In this document: piece after piece, positions 25,755 through 34,434 of the stretch
Layout of the letters: each line of letters starts with the position of its first letter
Position numbering within the stretch: position 1 is the stretch's first letter
Source: Alkalihalophilus marmarensis DSM 21297
GTDB lineage: Bacteria > Bacillota > Bacilli > Bacillales > Bacillaceae_D
Direction of reading: 5' to 3'
Length of the DNA stretch: 64,000 nucleotides
Assembly: GCF_000474275.2 (NCBI RefSeq)
Contig: NZ_ATAE01000042.1
Span: 62,001-126,000, forward strand
Notes under the pieces: generated by a model
The model's input: the letters and a program-made list of their open reading frames with translations, nothing else
What the model was told of the DNA's origin: nothing
Database searches by the model: none
Position numbers and translations under genes: made by a program

Positions 25755-25782
25755 AAAAAAACGCGGCCTCGGCCGCGTTTTT
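25755..25782 (-). terminator. Terminator of symporter-exonuclease operon
   Basis: AACGCGGCC-TC-GGCCGCGTT, followed on the minus strand by TTTTTTGTG. Confidence 0.9.
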
Positions 25783-25792
25783 CCTCCTCTTA

Positions 25793-26455
25793 TTAAAACA
25801 CTACACCCTTTGTCGTGGAGCTGCCGATCTCCATTAGATCAGCGAGCGTCGTCTTGCCCCGGTCTTCTAGATGACGCATCAGCTCACAGAATAGATGGGC
25901 AGTGGTCATCGCATCTCCTAGCGCTTGATGGCGCTCATAGACGAGGGTGCCGAATTGCAGCGCATATACCTCAAGGTCGCGCATGTCACGTGAGGGGTTG
26001 AGGTAACCGATTAAATCGAGTGTATCGACGACTAGCGGGGTGTCGTATGTGTATTTATGACGCAAAAGCTCCTTTTTGACGACCATCATATCAAAGCTGA
26101 CATAATGGCCAACCCACAGATTGCTGTCAATGTCTTCATTGAATTGAAAGAATCGCTCAAGAGCTTCGAGTGAGGACGGCGCATCTTTCACCTTTTCCCC
26201 GGAAATACCGGTCAGACTCGTAATCTTTTCTGGGATTTCTCGTTCAGGATTGACGAACGTTTGAAAGGTCTGCTCCTGAACCTCCAAACCAGCCACCCGC
26301 ACCCCAGCAATTTCAATCATCCGATCTGCCCCATTAATGGCGAACCCTGTCGTTTCTGTATCAAATATCGTAAAGGTTAAATCACGAATATGCGTGTTTA
26401 GCGGGACCTCTGATTGCAGCTGATAATTAAGCTTTTGCTTTTTCCAAAACATCAT
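25793..26455 (-). CDS. DEDDh 3'-5' exonuclease (DnaQ-like)
   Basis: A 220-residue exonuclease. Motif I is FDTETTGF (D32, E34), motif II lies in WVGHYVSFDMMVVKKE, and motif III is the HQALGDAMTTAHLF segment with the catalytic His and Asp. It resembles the proofreading epsilon fold but is a stand-alone protein. The ATG at 26455 is preferred: AGGAGG sits 8 bases before it, while the GTG at 26464 overlaps that site. Pairing with a DUF294 protein and an acetate-type symporter is a recurrent bacterial arrangement of unclear logic. Confidence 0.88.
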   Translation of the reverse strand: MMFWKKQKLNYQLQSEVPLNTHIRDLTFTIFDTETTGFAINGADRMIEIAGVRVAGLEVQEQTFQTFVNPEREIPEKITSLTGISGEKVKDAPSSLEALERFFQFNEDIDSNLWVGHYVSFDMMVVKKELLRHKYTYDTPLVVDTLDLIGYLNPSRDMRDLEVYALQFGTLVYERHQALGDAMTTAHLFCELMRHLEDRGKTTLADLMEIGSSTTKGVVF

Positions 26456-26489
26456 GACACACACCTCCTAGTCGTCGCGTAATGCTCCT

Positions 26490-28418
26490 TTAATACATGC
26501 CAAATGCGCCTAATGTTTGATTTTGCAAACTGCGAATCGTTCTTAAGGCAATCATCAGCTCTTCTTTGTCTTTTGTACGCAAATGGGCAAAATGAATTTT
26601 GCTCGTTCTCTCTGTATCAGATTGATAGCTTTGCCATGCTTGATCTACACGGATTGAAAGAACAACCTCATAGGCAAAGCGGATTTCATCAGCTGTTTTA
26701 GCATCAAATACATCAATTTCTACTAAACGATCGAGTCGCTCTAGCGGTGTTCCTTCAAATATGCCGTGATGTGCTGATAGCAGCTGCAAACAATGATGGA
26801 GCGGGAAGAGGGCATGCATCTTAATATCAATCGACTCCCGCTTCATACGGAACAACGCTCGAATTGGATGATCAAGCGTCGGCACTGGGTGCTCTTTCTC
26901 CTGCTCTGCCATCCGATATAAGAAGATTTTCGACTTCGTTAAAATCTCTTCAACCACACCGACAAATTGATCATGGAGCTCAGGGTCACCGTAAAGAAGA
27001 CGATAGGACAAGAAATTATGGCCGAGTAGAATATTGTCATTCGTCGAGCGCAGACTCCAGCCCCGCAGACGCTCTTCCCATTTCTTCATTGACCCGCGCC
27101 ATTGTGACTCGCTTGCCATCATGAGTCCCTTACAGCGCTTATACCCTGCTTGCTCAAGATGACGCACAATTTCTGTGCCGAGTTCCGCAAAATAGGTCTC
27201 TACTTGCTCACGTTTTTCATCTCCGACATCTTCATAGACGAGGAAGTGATCCTGATCCGTTAACATAAACTGCTCCGCTCGCCCCCCGCTCCCCATCATG
27301 TACCAGTTGAACCTGACAGGCGGTGCTCCGAATCCACGGTCTTCTACCGCACGCACAGCAAGCGTTACCGCATGCTTCACGAGGCGGTCGTACAGCTTCG
27401 TAATCACATTTAACAGATGAGTTGTTGGAATGCGGTCTTGAATTAAATTGCTAAGCACATCATAGATTGCTGGTTTCATTGCATCAATTGTCTCAAAATC
27501 AGATTCCTCTATTGTATGGAGGATCTCCATTGTGCCGCGGTTTTTCTTACGCAGAAGATCCGATAGCGTACACATGCCGACAACACGGCCGCGCCTCATT
27601 ACCGGCAGGTGCTTAATCCCGTTCATAAGAAAGCTCGACATTGCTTCATAATAGAAGGCATCATCAGCGATTATAAATGGATTAGCAGTCATCACTTCTT
27701 TGGCCACAATCCCTGGTCCGCCTCCATTTGCAACCACTCGGGCCACAAGGTCTTTTTCAGTGATAATGCCAATTAATTGATCGCCGTCATTTAACACGAC
27801 GACTGAACTTGTGCCGCGCTCGACCATGGTTGCTGCGACATCTTGCACATCATCATCCTGGTCGACAACAATCACCGGTTCGGTCATCACGTCATGAATT
27901 CGGCGGATAAAAGGTTCACTTTCGCCAAAATGACTCGCTTGTTTCATTTGTTCTGCGAGAGATTGATAGATATCACGCAATCTGATCGACGCTTGGCGAA
28001 GCATAAAGTCACGAACCGTGTCATCATGCCAGCGCGCTTCAATGACTGGGTACGGGATATGCAGGCAAACAGCCTCCTCTACTGCCCGGACCTCGACTGC
28101 ATATTGATCGGGATTCTCGCTCTTTTCGCCGAGAAAATCAGCAAGACTTGAGAAGCCGATCATATCGCCTTTTTGAAGCACCTCTAATACCTCTTCTGAA
28201 TTTGAGTCCCTGCCACTGACAAAAACTTCTGCCACCCCTTTTAGGATAAGCAGAAGTCCTTCGCGCGGTGTCTTGGAGTAAAGTACTTTTTGTGATTTTC
28301 CGTAGTGTTTGAGTTCACATGTTTCTAAGAGATCCCGCAATTCGTCGGCTGTTGTGCCGACAAATAGCGGGTGAGTGTGTATGTCTTGAATAATTTGTTT
28401 ATCTGCCTGAGGATTCAT
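26490..28418 (-). CDS. cNMP-binding/CBS-pair/DUF294 nucleotidyltransferase-like protein
   Basis: A 642-residue soluble multidomain protein. Residues 15-125 form a cyclic-nucleotide-binding-like domain, 172-290 a CBS pair (HDVMTEPVIVVDQ and KEVMTANPFII), and 340-480 a DUF294 nucleotidyltransferase-like domain with GSGGRAE (376-382) and D388/D390; a helical DUF294 C-terminal domain completes it. The GlnD-like fold and two nucleotide-sensing domains suggest a regulator that modifies or controls the symporter encoded just upstream, whose gene it overlaps by 20 bp. No direct activity is known for this family. Confidence 0.88.
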   Translation of the reverse strand: MNPQADKQIIQDIHTHPLFVGTTADELRDLLETCELKHYGKSQKVLYSKTPREGLLLILKGVAEVFVSGRDSNSEEVLEVLQKGDMIGFSSLADFLGEKSENPDQYAVEVRAVEEAVCLHIPYPVIEARWHDDTVRDFMLRQASIRLRDIYQSLAEQMKQASHFGESEPFIRRIHDVMTEPVIVVDQDDDVQDVAATMVERGTSSVVVLNDGDQLIGIITEKDLVARVVANGGGPGIVAKEVMTANPFIIADDAFYYEAMSSFLMNGIKHLPVMRRGRVVGMCTLSDLLRKKNRGTMEILHTIEESDFETIDAMKPAIYDVLSNLIQDRIPTTHLLNVITKLYDRLVKHAVTLAVRAVEDRGFGAPPVRFNWYMMGSGGRAEQFMLTDQDHFLVYEDVGDEKREQVETYFAELGTEIVRHLEQAGYKRCKGLMMASESQWRGSMKKWEERLRGWSLRSTNDNILLGHNFLSYRLLYGDPELHDQFVGVVEEILTKSKIFLYRMAEQEKEHPVPTLDHPIRALFRMKRESIDIKMHALFPLHHCLQLLSAHHGIFEGTPLERLDRLVEIDVFDAKTADEIRFAYEVVLSIRVDQAWQSYQSDTERTSKIHFAHLRTKDKEELMIALRTIRSLQNQTLGAFGMY

Positions 28419-30060
28419 CCATCCATACCTCTCCGTCTTTATACGTCATTTGTTCAGGATAACGTAAATCTACGACTTCATCTTGAAGTTTTTGAGATGG
28501 CGCTGCCGTCATTTTCGATACAAGAATTGTAACGATGAAGTTAATCGGCACCCCAATCAGACCTGCTCCTGTATCTTGAATACCGAAGAGCGTAATGCCG
28601 CTGCGTGCTAGTAAGATATATGTGAGTGTAACGGATAGTCCAACGAGCATCCCTGCAATTGCACCTTTTGCGTTGGCACGTTTCCACCATACCCCGAGTA
28701 GGAGAACAGGGAAGAAGGTACCGCCGGCAAGCGCAAAGGCCCAGGCAACAATTTGCGTAATAACCCCTGGCGGATTAAGCGCAACAACCCCAGCTACAAT
28801 CGTCGCAAGCACGATCGCCCAACGCCCTGCAGCAAGACGCTTCTTATCACTCGCATTTGGATTCACAAGACGATAATAAATATCATGAGCAAATGATGAT
28901 GAAATGGTGATTAATAGACCACCAGCAGTCGATAAGGCTGCGGCCATCGCACCGGCCGCGACTAGTCCGATAACAAAAACGCCAAGGTTTGCGATCTCTG
29001 GTGTCGCCATTACGACGATATCATTTGAAATGACAATCTCTTCCCATTGCAGGATTCCATCACCGTTTTGGTCGGCTACTTGTAAGAGTCCTGTGTTAAC
29101 CCATGTTGTTGTCCAAGCTGGCAGCTCATCAATCGGCTGACCTGCTACACGCGTCATTAAGATGAAACGAGAGAAGGCAGCGTATGCTGGTGCTGATAAG
29201 TAAAGTAATGCGATAAAAACAAGCGCCCAAGCACCACTCCAACGTGCTGCTTTCATCGTTGTTACCGTGTAGAAACGAACGATAACGTGAGGAAGCGCTG
29301 CTGTACCAACCATTAAGGTAAACATCAGGGCAATAAACTGTGATTTTTCACTTTCAGCAAACGGAGCAAAGTACTCCGAAATCCCGAGCTCTCTGTCAAG
29401 CTCACCTAGCTGCGTGACAATGTTTCCATATGTAAGCCATGGTAATGGATTACTTGTAATTTGAAGTGACATAAACACGATCGGAATAATGTAGGCAATG
29501 ATTAAGATAATGTACTGCGCTACCTGTGTCCAAGTGATCCCTTTCATCCCGCCAAGAGTCGCATAGATCGCAATAACAACGACCCCGATCATCGTTCCAT
29601 ACATTGCCGGGATATTTAAAATACGTCCAATAACAACCCCGGAACCAGACAATTGTCCGATAATGTAGGTAAAACTGATGATAATCGTTGCAATCGCTGC
29701 GATTAAGCGCGCTGTGTTACTCCCAAAACGGTCACCGATAAATTCCGGCACAGTGTAACGACCGTATTTACGAAGCTGTGGTGCTAGTAAGAAGGTTAAG
29801 AATAAATAACCGCCAGTCCAACCCATGATGTAAGCAAGACCGTCATACCCAAGGATCATAACCGTACCGGCCATCCCGATAAAGGATGCCGCACTCATCC
29901 AGTCCCCGCCAATCGCCATACCATTCCAGAATGGTGGTACGCCGCGGCTTGCTACATAGAAGTCAGAAGTTGCTTTTGCTCGGTTATATACGGAAATACC
30001 GATATAAAGTCCAAACGTTGCCATAATCATTAATAACGATACTATCGTCTGTTGGTCCAC
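28399..30060 (-). CDS. Sodium:solute symporter, acetate/VC_2705 type
   Basis: A 553-residue SSS-family transporter with about 13 membrane helices. Family stretches include ASRGVPPFWNGMAIGGDWMSAASFIGMAGT near 38, the GRYTVPEFIGDRFG segment near 98 and AAALSTAGGLLITISSSFAHDIYYR near 375. A polar insertion near 330 (ADQNGDGILQWEEI) resembles an EF-hand loop (D-x-N-x-D-x) facing outward. The small DUF4212 protein upstream is the usual partner of this subfamily. Substrate is probably acetate or another short carboxylate with Na+. Confidence 0.88.
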   Translation of the reverse strand: MDQQTIVSLLMIMATFGLYIGISVYNRAKATSDFYVASRGVPPFWNGMAIGGDWMSAASFIGMAGTVMILGYDGLAYIMGWTGGYLFLTFLLAPQLRKYGRYTVPEFIGDRFGSNTARLIAAIATIIISFTYIIGQLSGSGVVIGRILNIPAMYGTMIGVVVIAIYATLGGMKGITWTQVAQYIILIIAYIIPIVFMSLQITSNPLPWLTYGNIVTQLGELDRELGISEYFAPFAESEKSQFIALMFTLMVGTAALPHVIVRFYTVTTMKAARWSGAWALVFIALLYLSAPAYAAFSRFILMTRVAGQPIDELPAWTTTWVNTGLLQVADQNGDGILQWEEIVISNDIVVMATPEIANLGVFVIGLVAAGAMAAALSTAGGLLITISSSFAHDIYYRLVNPNASDKKRLAAGRWAIVLATIVAGVVALNPPGVITQIVAWAFALAGGTFFPVLLLGVWWKRANAKGAIAGMLVGLSVTLTYILLARSGITLFGIQDTGAGLIGVPINFIVTILVSKMTAAPSQKLQDEVVDLRYPEQMTYKDGEVWMDESSGR

Positions 30061-30090
30061 AATGATGTCCCCCTTTTACTCTTCTCTTTT

Positions 30091-30393
30091 TTAGTGATCT
30101 AGTGCTTTCCCTGCACTTGCACGAATATTTTCTTCTTCATTGATTCCAAATTTCTTATCAATCTGATCACTTATGATAGCGTTTCCAAAAAGTAAGAGTA
30201 CGAAGGTTACGACAGCTCCCTGTGCCCCCATAAAGTAGTTAGCAGGCATTCCCATAATGTTAAAAGTTACAAAGAACTCGGCAAAGGCAACAACGCCAAA
30301 TGATACAAGGCCTCCAATAATTAAACAGACAATGACAAGAGTCGTTCTCGCACGAAAATAGGCATCGGCTACTTTCTTATCAATCTTCTTCAA
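30091..30393 (-). CDS. DUF4212 symporter small subunit
   Basis: A 100-residue membrane protein with two helices (about 17-40 and 52-75). The motifs DAYFRARTTLVIVCLIIGGLVSFGVV and MGAQGAVVTFVLLLFGNAIISDQID match DUF4212, the small partner of VC_2705-type sodium:solute symporters. It ends 30 bp before the symporter gene. GGAGG lies 8 bases before the ATG. Confidence 0.9.
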   Translation of the reverse strand: MKKIDKKVADAYFRARTTLVIVCLIIGGLVSFGVVAFAEFFVTFNIMGMPANYFMGAQGAVVTFVLLLFGNAIISDQIDKKFGINEEENIRASAGKALDH

Positions 30394-30425
30394 GTGTTAA
30401 CGCCTCCTTGGTTTTGGTTTGTTTT

Positions 30426-30600
30426 TAGGTGGTTGGGTGGCTGGGTGGTTAGTATTTAGTTGGTTAGGAGAAAGTTCTTAAAGACTTTAATCTTTTCCTA
30501 AAACCTAACAGCTAACCAGCTAACCAACCTTTTGCCCTTCTAACTTTCCAACTTTCCAACCTTTTTCCTTTCCAACTAACTAACTGACTGCTTATTTCAT
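30426..30600. repeat. Long imperfect inverted repeat, G/T-rich left arm and C/A-rich right arm
   Basis: The plus strand runs GGTGGTTGGGTGGCTGGG (from 30428) and later CTAACCAGCTAACCAACC (to about 30529), with TTAGGAGAAAG and CTTTTCCTAA nearer the centre. This gives an imperfect hairpin of about 100 nt. Beyond it CTTTCCAA-type words repeat. It lies between a small membrane-protein gene and the DUF4212 gene. Confidence 0.6.
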
Positions 30601-30627
30601 CGCCTCCTTATTAGAGTAAAATATTCA

Positions 30628-30918
30628 TTAGGCTTGGTGTGTAAGTTGTTGTGGGGTCATGATGTGGTGGCAGTTTGTGCAGCGTCTAAGAGGTGTTTTC
30701 TTTTTAGCAGATTTGAAATTCATCCAAGCTATGAATGGAATAAATGCTAGAAAAATTGGATGAACCACAAAAGTTAAGACAATAGCCACGATAAAAGGCA
30801 GGATACTGAGCATGAAAAAGTATTGCCCAGTTTGAATATAGGTGAGTGAGTCTTGATGACATTTCGTACAGTGTTCAGCATTTTGCTGTGTCACTTGAGT
30901 TTTCTTTCGTTTCGGCAT
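30628..30918 (-). CDS. Small membrane protein with split CxxC zinc motif
   Basis: A 96-residue protein. CTKC at 17-20 and CTNC near 80 (both followed by H) flank two hydrophobic segments (about 33-52 and 53-67), so the four cysteines could form one cytoplasmic zinc site joined across a membrane hairpin. I do not recognise a named family. GGGAGG lies 5 bases before the ATG and overlaps the stop of the 58-residue gene upstream, so the two are cotranscribed. Confidence 0.65.
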   Translation of the reverse strand: MPKRKKTQVTQQNAEHCTKCHQDSLTYIQTGQYFFMLSILPFIVAIVLTFVVHPIFLAFIPFIAWMNFKSAKKKTPLRRCTNCHHIMTPQQLTHQA

Positions 30919-30928
30919 AGCTTCCTCC

Positions 30929-31105
30929 CTATCTTAGATCAAAGATAAACCGGACGGTCTCAAAAAAGCCCAGCGGCACCATGGCGATTTGAACGACAAA
31001 GTACACGAGAATCGCTGCAAATGGAACAGATAACATCAGCGGCTTTTTCATTTTAAAAGCAAAGAAAATCGATAAGGTCGTGATAAGCAAGAATACATAC
31101 AGCAT
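30929..31105 (-). CDS. Small two-helix membrane protein (58 aa)
   Basis: A 58-codon frame on the minus strand with GGAGGG seven bases before the ATG. The protein starts MLYVFLLITTLSIFFAFK, has a short basic turn (KMKKP), and a second hydrophobic stretch to about residue 47, ending in FDLR. Family not recognised. It begins the operon that also holds the 96-residue zinc-motif protein, 100 bp downstream of a perfect cre box. Confidence 0.65.
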   Translation of the reverse strand: MLYVFLLITTLSIFFAFKMKKPLMLSVPFAAILVYFVVQIAMVPLGFFETVRFIFDLR

Positions 31106-31200
31106 ACGTGCCCTCCTTTTATGTAATATATTTTTGATGTCGTTTACTCAGACCGGATAGTCAGTCTCGAGTAGTACTAATACAGATCATACGAGCCATA

Positions 31201-31214
31201 TGTAAGCGTTATCA
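31201..31214. promoter_or_regulatory. cre (CcpA) site
   Basis: TGTAAGCGTTATCA matches the cre consensus TGWAANCGNTNWCA at every position. It lies 96 bp upstream of the 58-residue gene, near a plausible -10 (TATGAT on the minus strand, 31182-31187). CcpA repression of the small membrane genes, and maybe of the symporter operon behind them, is likely. Confidence 0.7.
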
Positions 31215-31443
31215 TTATTTTGTTAAATATAGTGGAACATCCAAGCAGGTCTTCTTGCGGTGTTCCATAACAGTCTTTTCATAAGCATTATTATTTCAAA
31301 TATTCTGAAATATGTCAAGAGAGAGGACAAATGTCTTTTTATTTTTTGTAGACAAAATATGACTTGCGGGAATGTGCGGGGGATCGGGCGGCTTTGCAGA
31401 TTATCGGGCATCCCCTGGTGGTGAATAAGCTCCCAACCCATCA

Positions 31444-31476
31444 GAAAAAAACGACCCACGCTTGATGCGTGAGCCG
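31444..31476 (-). terminator. Terminator of spoIIQ
   Basis: GCTCACGC and GCGTGGGT pair on the minus strand, followed by CGTTTTTTT. Confidence 0.8.
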
Positions 31477-31488
31477 CTTTCTTAAACA

Positions 31489-32394
31489 TTATCCAATATT
31501 ATTTTCTTCTTCATCAGACTCTTCGGCACCATCTTCGTCTTCAGCTGGTGCTTCTGTTTCGTCTTCATCACCAAGCGCATCTGCATTTTCATCAGCTGGC
31601 TTGTCTTCTTTTTCACCTTCTGCAGGCTCAGTGCCTTCTGCTGGTGCTTCCTCTTCTGCATTAGCCGTTTCTTGCTGCTTTTTCACAGCATCGCCAATTG
31701 AATCAATCGGCTGCTCAAATACATCAGATGGATTGACAGCAACTCCGTCTTGACGGATCGCAAAGTGAACATGTACGCCTGCTTCTTGATTATATAAGTT
31801 GCGGGCTGCTTGTCCGATAACGTCACCTTGTCTTACCACTTGACCTTCTTCAAGCTCCACACCATCTAAGCTGTGGTAATGCGTAACGATTCCATTATCG
31901 TGACTAACTTCTACAACATATCCAAGAAGTGCATCTTTCTCTGACTTTACAACCGTTCCACTTAGAGCAGCAGCTACATCAAAGCTTTCGTTTTCAACGT
32001 GACCAAAATCAATTCCTTTATTTTGACGGTATTCATTATTGTAGTATACCAAAGCGAGTTCTTTTTCTTCAGCAGATGCTGACTCATCAAAATAATGGAC
32101 AACTACTTCAATTCCTTCTTCTTCTGCAACTGGCTTTTTGATGACTTCATTTGCAGCAGTAACTTCTACTGCTTCTTCACCATACATACCTTCTTGCGAT
32201 GGATCTTCCACTTCGACTCCTTCGCCTGGTAGAGCTGATTCGTCTCCACCTTGCATAAAGAACACGGCACTTAATACACCAGCGGCTGCGACTAAATAGA
32301 CTGCGGGAACTACCCAGCGCTTCTTTAGGAAGCTTTGTAGATCAAATGAATTTTCCTCATTTTTAGAAGAGCGTTTATTTTCTTCTTCTCTCAT
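31489..32394 (-). CDS. spoIIQ: Stage II sporulation protein Q
   Basis: A 301-residue forespore protein: cytoplasmic N-terminus, one membrane helix (about 31-49), then an M23/LytM-like domain (about 125-235). The metal-site motif is degenerate (NKGIDFGH in place of HxGxD) although HVHFAI is kept, as in SpoIIQ proteins that act as structural partners of SpoIIIAH rather than as enzymes. An acidic tail of about 60 residues (EEAPAEGTEPAEG to EENNIG) is longer than I recall for B. subtilis SpoIIQ. The gene has its own terminator. Confidence 0.9.
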   Translation of the reverse strand: MREEENKRSSKNEENSFDLQSFLKKRWVVPAVYLVAAAGVLSAVFFMQGGDESALPGEGVEVEDPSQEGMYGEEAVEVTAANEVIKKPVAEEEGIEVVVHYFDESASAEEKELALVYYNNEYRQNKGIDFGHVENESFDVAAALSGTVVKSEKDALLGYVVEVSHDNGIVTHYHSLDGVELEEGQVVRQGDVIGQAARNLYNQEAGVHVHFAIRQDGVAVNPSDVFEQPIDSIGDAVKKQQETANAEEEAPAEGTEPAEGEKEDKPADENADALGDEDETEAPAEDEDGAEESDEEENNIG

Positions 32395-32580
32395 TTCTCA
32401 TCACCTCAGCAACCAGTTTGAGCCGATTCCTGGAAATATATACATTCAACCGAAAAAAATTTTTAGATTAGTTTTCGACAAAGGTATGCGTATTATGCGC
32501 AATTTGTAAAAAAAGATTTCTCCCACTGACATTTAATGTTAGGCTAGAACTCTGTGAGAAATTATGTAAGGAGTTATGGT

Positions 32581-33252
32581 ATGAAATTATTTAATGCTTT
32601 TGTTTTATGTGTACTAACCTTTTTCGCCTTTCTATATGCCAGCTTTACGATTATTGATTATGGGTCCCTGCTCGCCCAACACATTAGCTTATTTGAACCG
32701 TTAGCGGACTTTTTTTCAAAAGCATTATTTGTATTGGGATTTTTGATGTTCCCACTCTTATTAATACCTGTTTTTCCGCTCATCGGATTGTTTATTTTAT
32801 TCCTGTGCTCTGTCGTCATAGCTGCTTATTCAAAAGACTGGTCACGGCTTGGCGGGTTATTATTAGGTGCGTTAATTGGAATTTTCGTGTTAAAGCTTGT
32901 GGACATTGTTCTTATGATAGGGAGACATAGTTTGGAGGTTGCTTATTTCCTTCCCCAAGTATACAGTCCATACATCGGCATCATCCCCCTCTTATTCATG
33001 ATAGCCGGACTGATCTGGTTTAAGCACATAATGAAATGGATCCACCTTGGCGGGATAACCCTAGGTGCTACGATCAGCTTCTTTGCAGGACTCTTTACGT
33101 TAATGGTATTCGGAGGTCATTGGTTCGAGTTTCTTCAGCCTGGCGCAGTTCATACTCTCCTTCTACTCGTTTTTGTTGCAGCAGGGATGACCCTTGGAAA
33201 TTGTTTGGGTTTTAAAAAAGAAATACGTACGAAAGAAGACCCTTCCAATTGA
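32581..33252 (+). CDS. Polytopic membrane protein of unknown function
   Basis: A 223-residue, mostly hydrophobic protein with about six membrane segments (starts near 5, 48, 68, 95, 125, 155 and a last one near 185). No recognised motif. The ATG at 32581 is chosen because AAGGAG lies 7 bases before it; the frame extends to a GTG at 32554. It is monocistronic, divergent from spoIIQ and convergent with spoIID, and shares a terminator with spoIID. Confidence 0.75.
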   Translation: MKLFNAFVLCVLTFFAFLYASFTIIDYGSLLAQHISLFEPLADFFSKALFVLGFLMFPLLLIPVFPLIGLFILFLCSVVIAAYSKDWSRLGGLLLGALIGIFVLKLVDIVLMIGRHSLEVAYFLPQVYSPYIGIIPLLFMIAGLIWFKHIMKWIHLGGITLGATISFFAGLFTLMVFGGHWFEFLQPGAVHTLLLLVFVAAGMTLGNCLGFKKEIRTKEDPSN

Positions 33253-33266
33253 GGGTCTTCTTATTT
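33235..33266. terminator. Bidirectional terminator between membrane protein and spoIID
   Basis: GAAGACCCT-TCCAATTG-AGGGTCTTC, T-rich on the plus-strand side (TTATTTTG). It overlaps the last codons of the plus-strand gene. Confidence 0.75.
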
Positions 33267-33273
33267 TGTGTTA

Positions 33274-34296
33274 TTATTCCGCTCTCGCCGTCAGCTTTGC
33301 TTCATACGACTCCATCGACTGGATGCTCACCCCTTGATAGTAGTGATGAACAATCTCCTCGTAGTTCTTTCCTTCTTTGGCCATACCGTCCGCTCCGTAC
33401 TGACTCATACCTACCCCGTGACCCCATCCTCTTGTTTTTATGACCACTTGATCCCCTTGACGCTGCCAGTCAAAGTCTGATGAATTAAGCTCTAATTTAT
33501 CACGAATTTCACGTCCGCTGAATTCTTTTCCTCCGACACTCACTGTCGCTACACGTCCTCCATCGGTACGTGCTGTAATAGAGCCGACTGTCCCATCGCC
33601 CGGAAGGCTTACCCCAAGCTTTTGCTCGACCTCAGCTTTTGTGAATACTTTTTCTGATGTAAATTCGGGAGAGCGTTCATCCCACGGGCTCTCTACACTT
33701 CTTAAATAAGGAATTGGATTTGGCCAATAGTCCTCTGAGTTCTCTGTAAAGCCATTGCTTGTTGAAAAAAAGGCAGCTGTGATCGGCTCTCCATCATATG
33801 TTAATACTTGTCCTTGCGTTTGTAAGACAGCCTCTTTAATTCGTGCATAGTTTTGCTCGAAGTCGCCTCCCCAGCGAGACTTCAACTCTTCTTTTCCTTG
33901 ATAAACTTGATGCATCACCGTATCTGTAACCATTGCGTCACCAGGCACCTCGACATCTCCCGGTTCAAGCATCTGTCTTAAAATGTACGTTCGCGCGGTT
34001 AGTGCTTGCGCTTTTAATGCTTCCATTTCAAATGTAGCAGGCATTTCAGAAGCGACGACCCCAACTACATACTCTTCTAAGGGAACTTCCTCCACTTGCT
34101 CGGTGCTGCTCCTAAACACTTGGATCGATACATCTGCTTGTGGCTCATAGGTGACTTGATTCGAGACGGCCGGCTTTTGATTCGTTGGTTCTAGCGTCGT
34201 AGTCTGCGTCGATCGATCCCCGATTAGCACCATCATTGTAGGAATGATCAGTACAACCGTACACAGGATTGTTGCAATAATGAGTAACCGTTTCAT
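33274..34296 (-). CDS. spoIID: Stage II sporulation protein D
   Basis: A 340-residue lytic transglycosylase used with SpoIIP and SpoIIM in engulfment. One N-terminal membrane helix (about 2-24) is followed by the SpoIID domain: PLEEYVVGVVASEMPATFEMEALKAQALTARTYILRQM with the catalytic Glu in SEMP, later ATSNGFTENSEDYW-type (FFSTSNGFTENSEDYW) and the C-terminal GWGHGVGMSQYGADGMA. The ATG at 34296 is preferred over a TTG at 34302 because GGAGG lies 7 bases upstream. A sigma-E-like promoter precedes it. Confidence 0.94.
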   Translation of the reverse strand: MKRLLIIATILCTVVLIIPTMMVLIGDRSTQTTTLEPTNQKPAVSNQVTYEPQADVSIQVFRSSTEQVEEVPLEEYVVGVVASEMPATFEMEALKAQALTARTYILRQMLEPGDVEVPGDAMVTDTVMHQVYQGKEELKSRWGGDFEQNYARIKEAVLQTQGQVLTYDGEPITAAFFSTSNGFTENSEDYWPNPIPYLRSVESPWDERSPEFTSEKVFTKAEVEQKLGVSLPGDGTVGSITARTDGGRVATVSVGGKEFSGREIRDKLELNSSDFDWQRQGDQVVIKTRGWGHGVGMSQYGADGMAKEGKNYEEIVHHYYQGVSIQSMESYEAKLTARAE

Positions 34297-34331
34297 ATTC
34301 AAGCCTCCATTATGTCTTTGATCTCTCTATT

Positions 34332-34360
34332 ATTTTATGTGGGAGGCCCCTCTAATAGAA
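34332..34360 (-). promoter_or_regulatory. Sigma-E-like promoter of spoIID
   Basis: On the minus strand TTCTATT (34360-34354), 14 bp, then CATAAAAT (34339-34332). This fits the mother-cell sigma-E pattern (ATATT, about 14 bp, CATAnnnT) and spoIID is a known sigma-E gene in B. subtilis. Confidence 0.5.
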
Positions 34361-34434
34361 CAAGTTCTTCTTACTGTGATAAATGCGTACATGCCGGAAT
34401 AGGATCAATAGAGAAATCTTAAGGAGGGGCGTCT

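Noticed and set aside
25560-25796. 78-codon plus-strand frame with LIAPVSW-like heptads
   Set aside because: The heptads arise from the 21-bp DNA period. The 19-bp step shifts the frame in the array, no ribosome site is seen, and the other arrays are not open in a matching frame.
31223-31489. 88-codon minus-strand frame after spoIIQ
   Set aside because: It includes the spoIIQ terminator, overlaps the spoIIQ end and has no ribosome site or recognisable features.
32395-32553. Sigma-F promoter for spoIIQ
   Set aside because: GCATA boxes are present on the minus strand, but no -10 close to GGnnAnAnT is found at the right distance, so no site is claimed.
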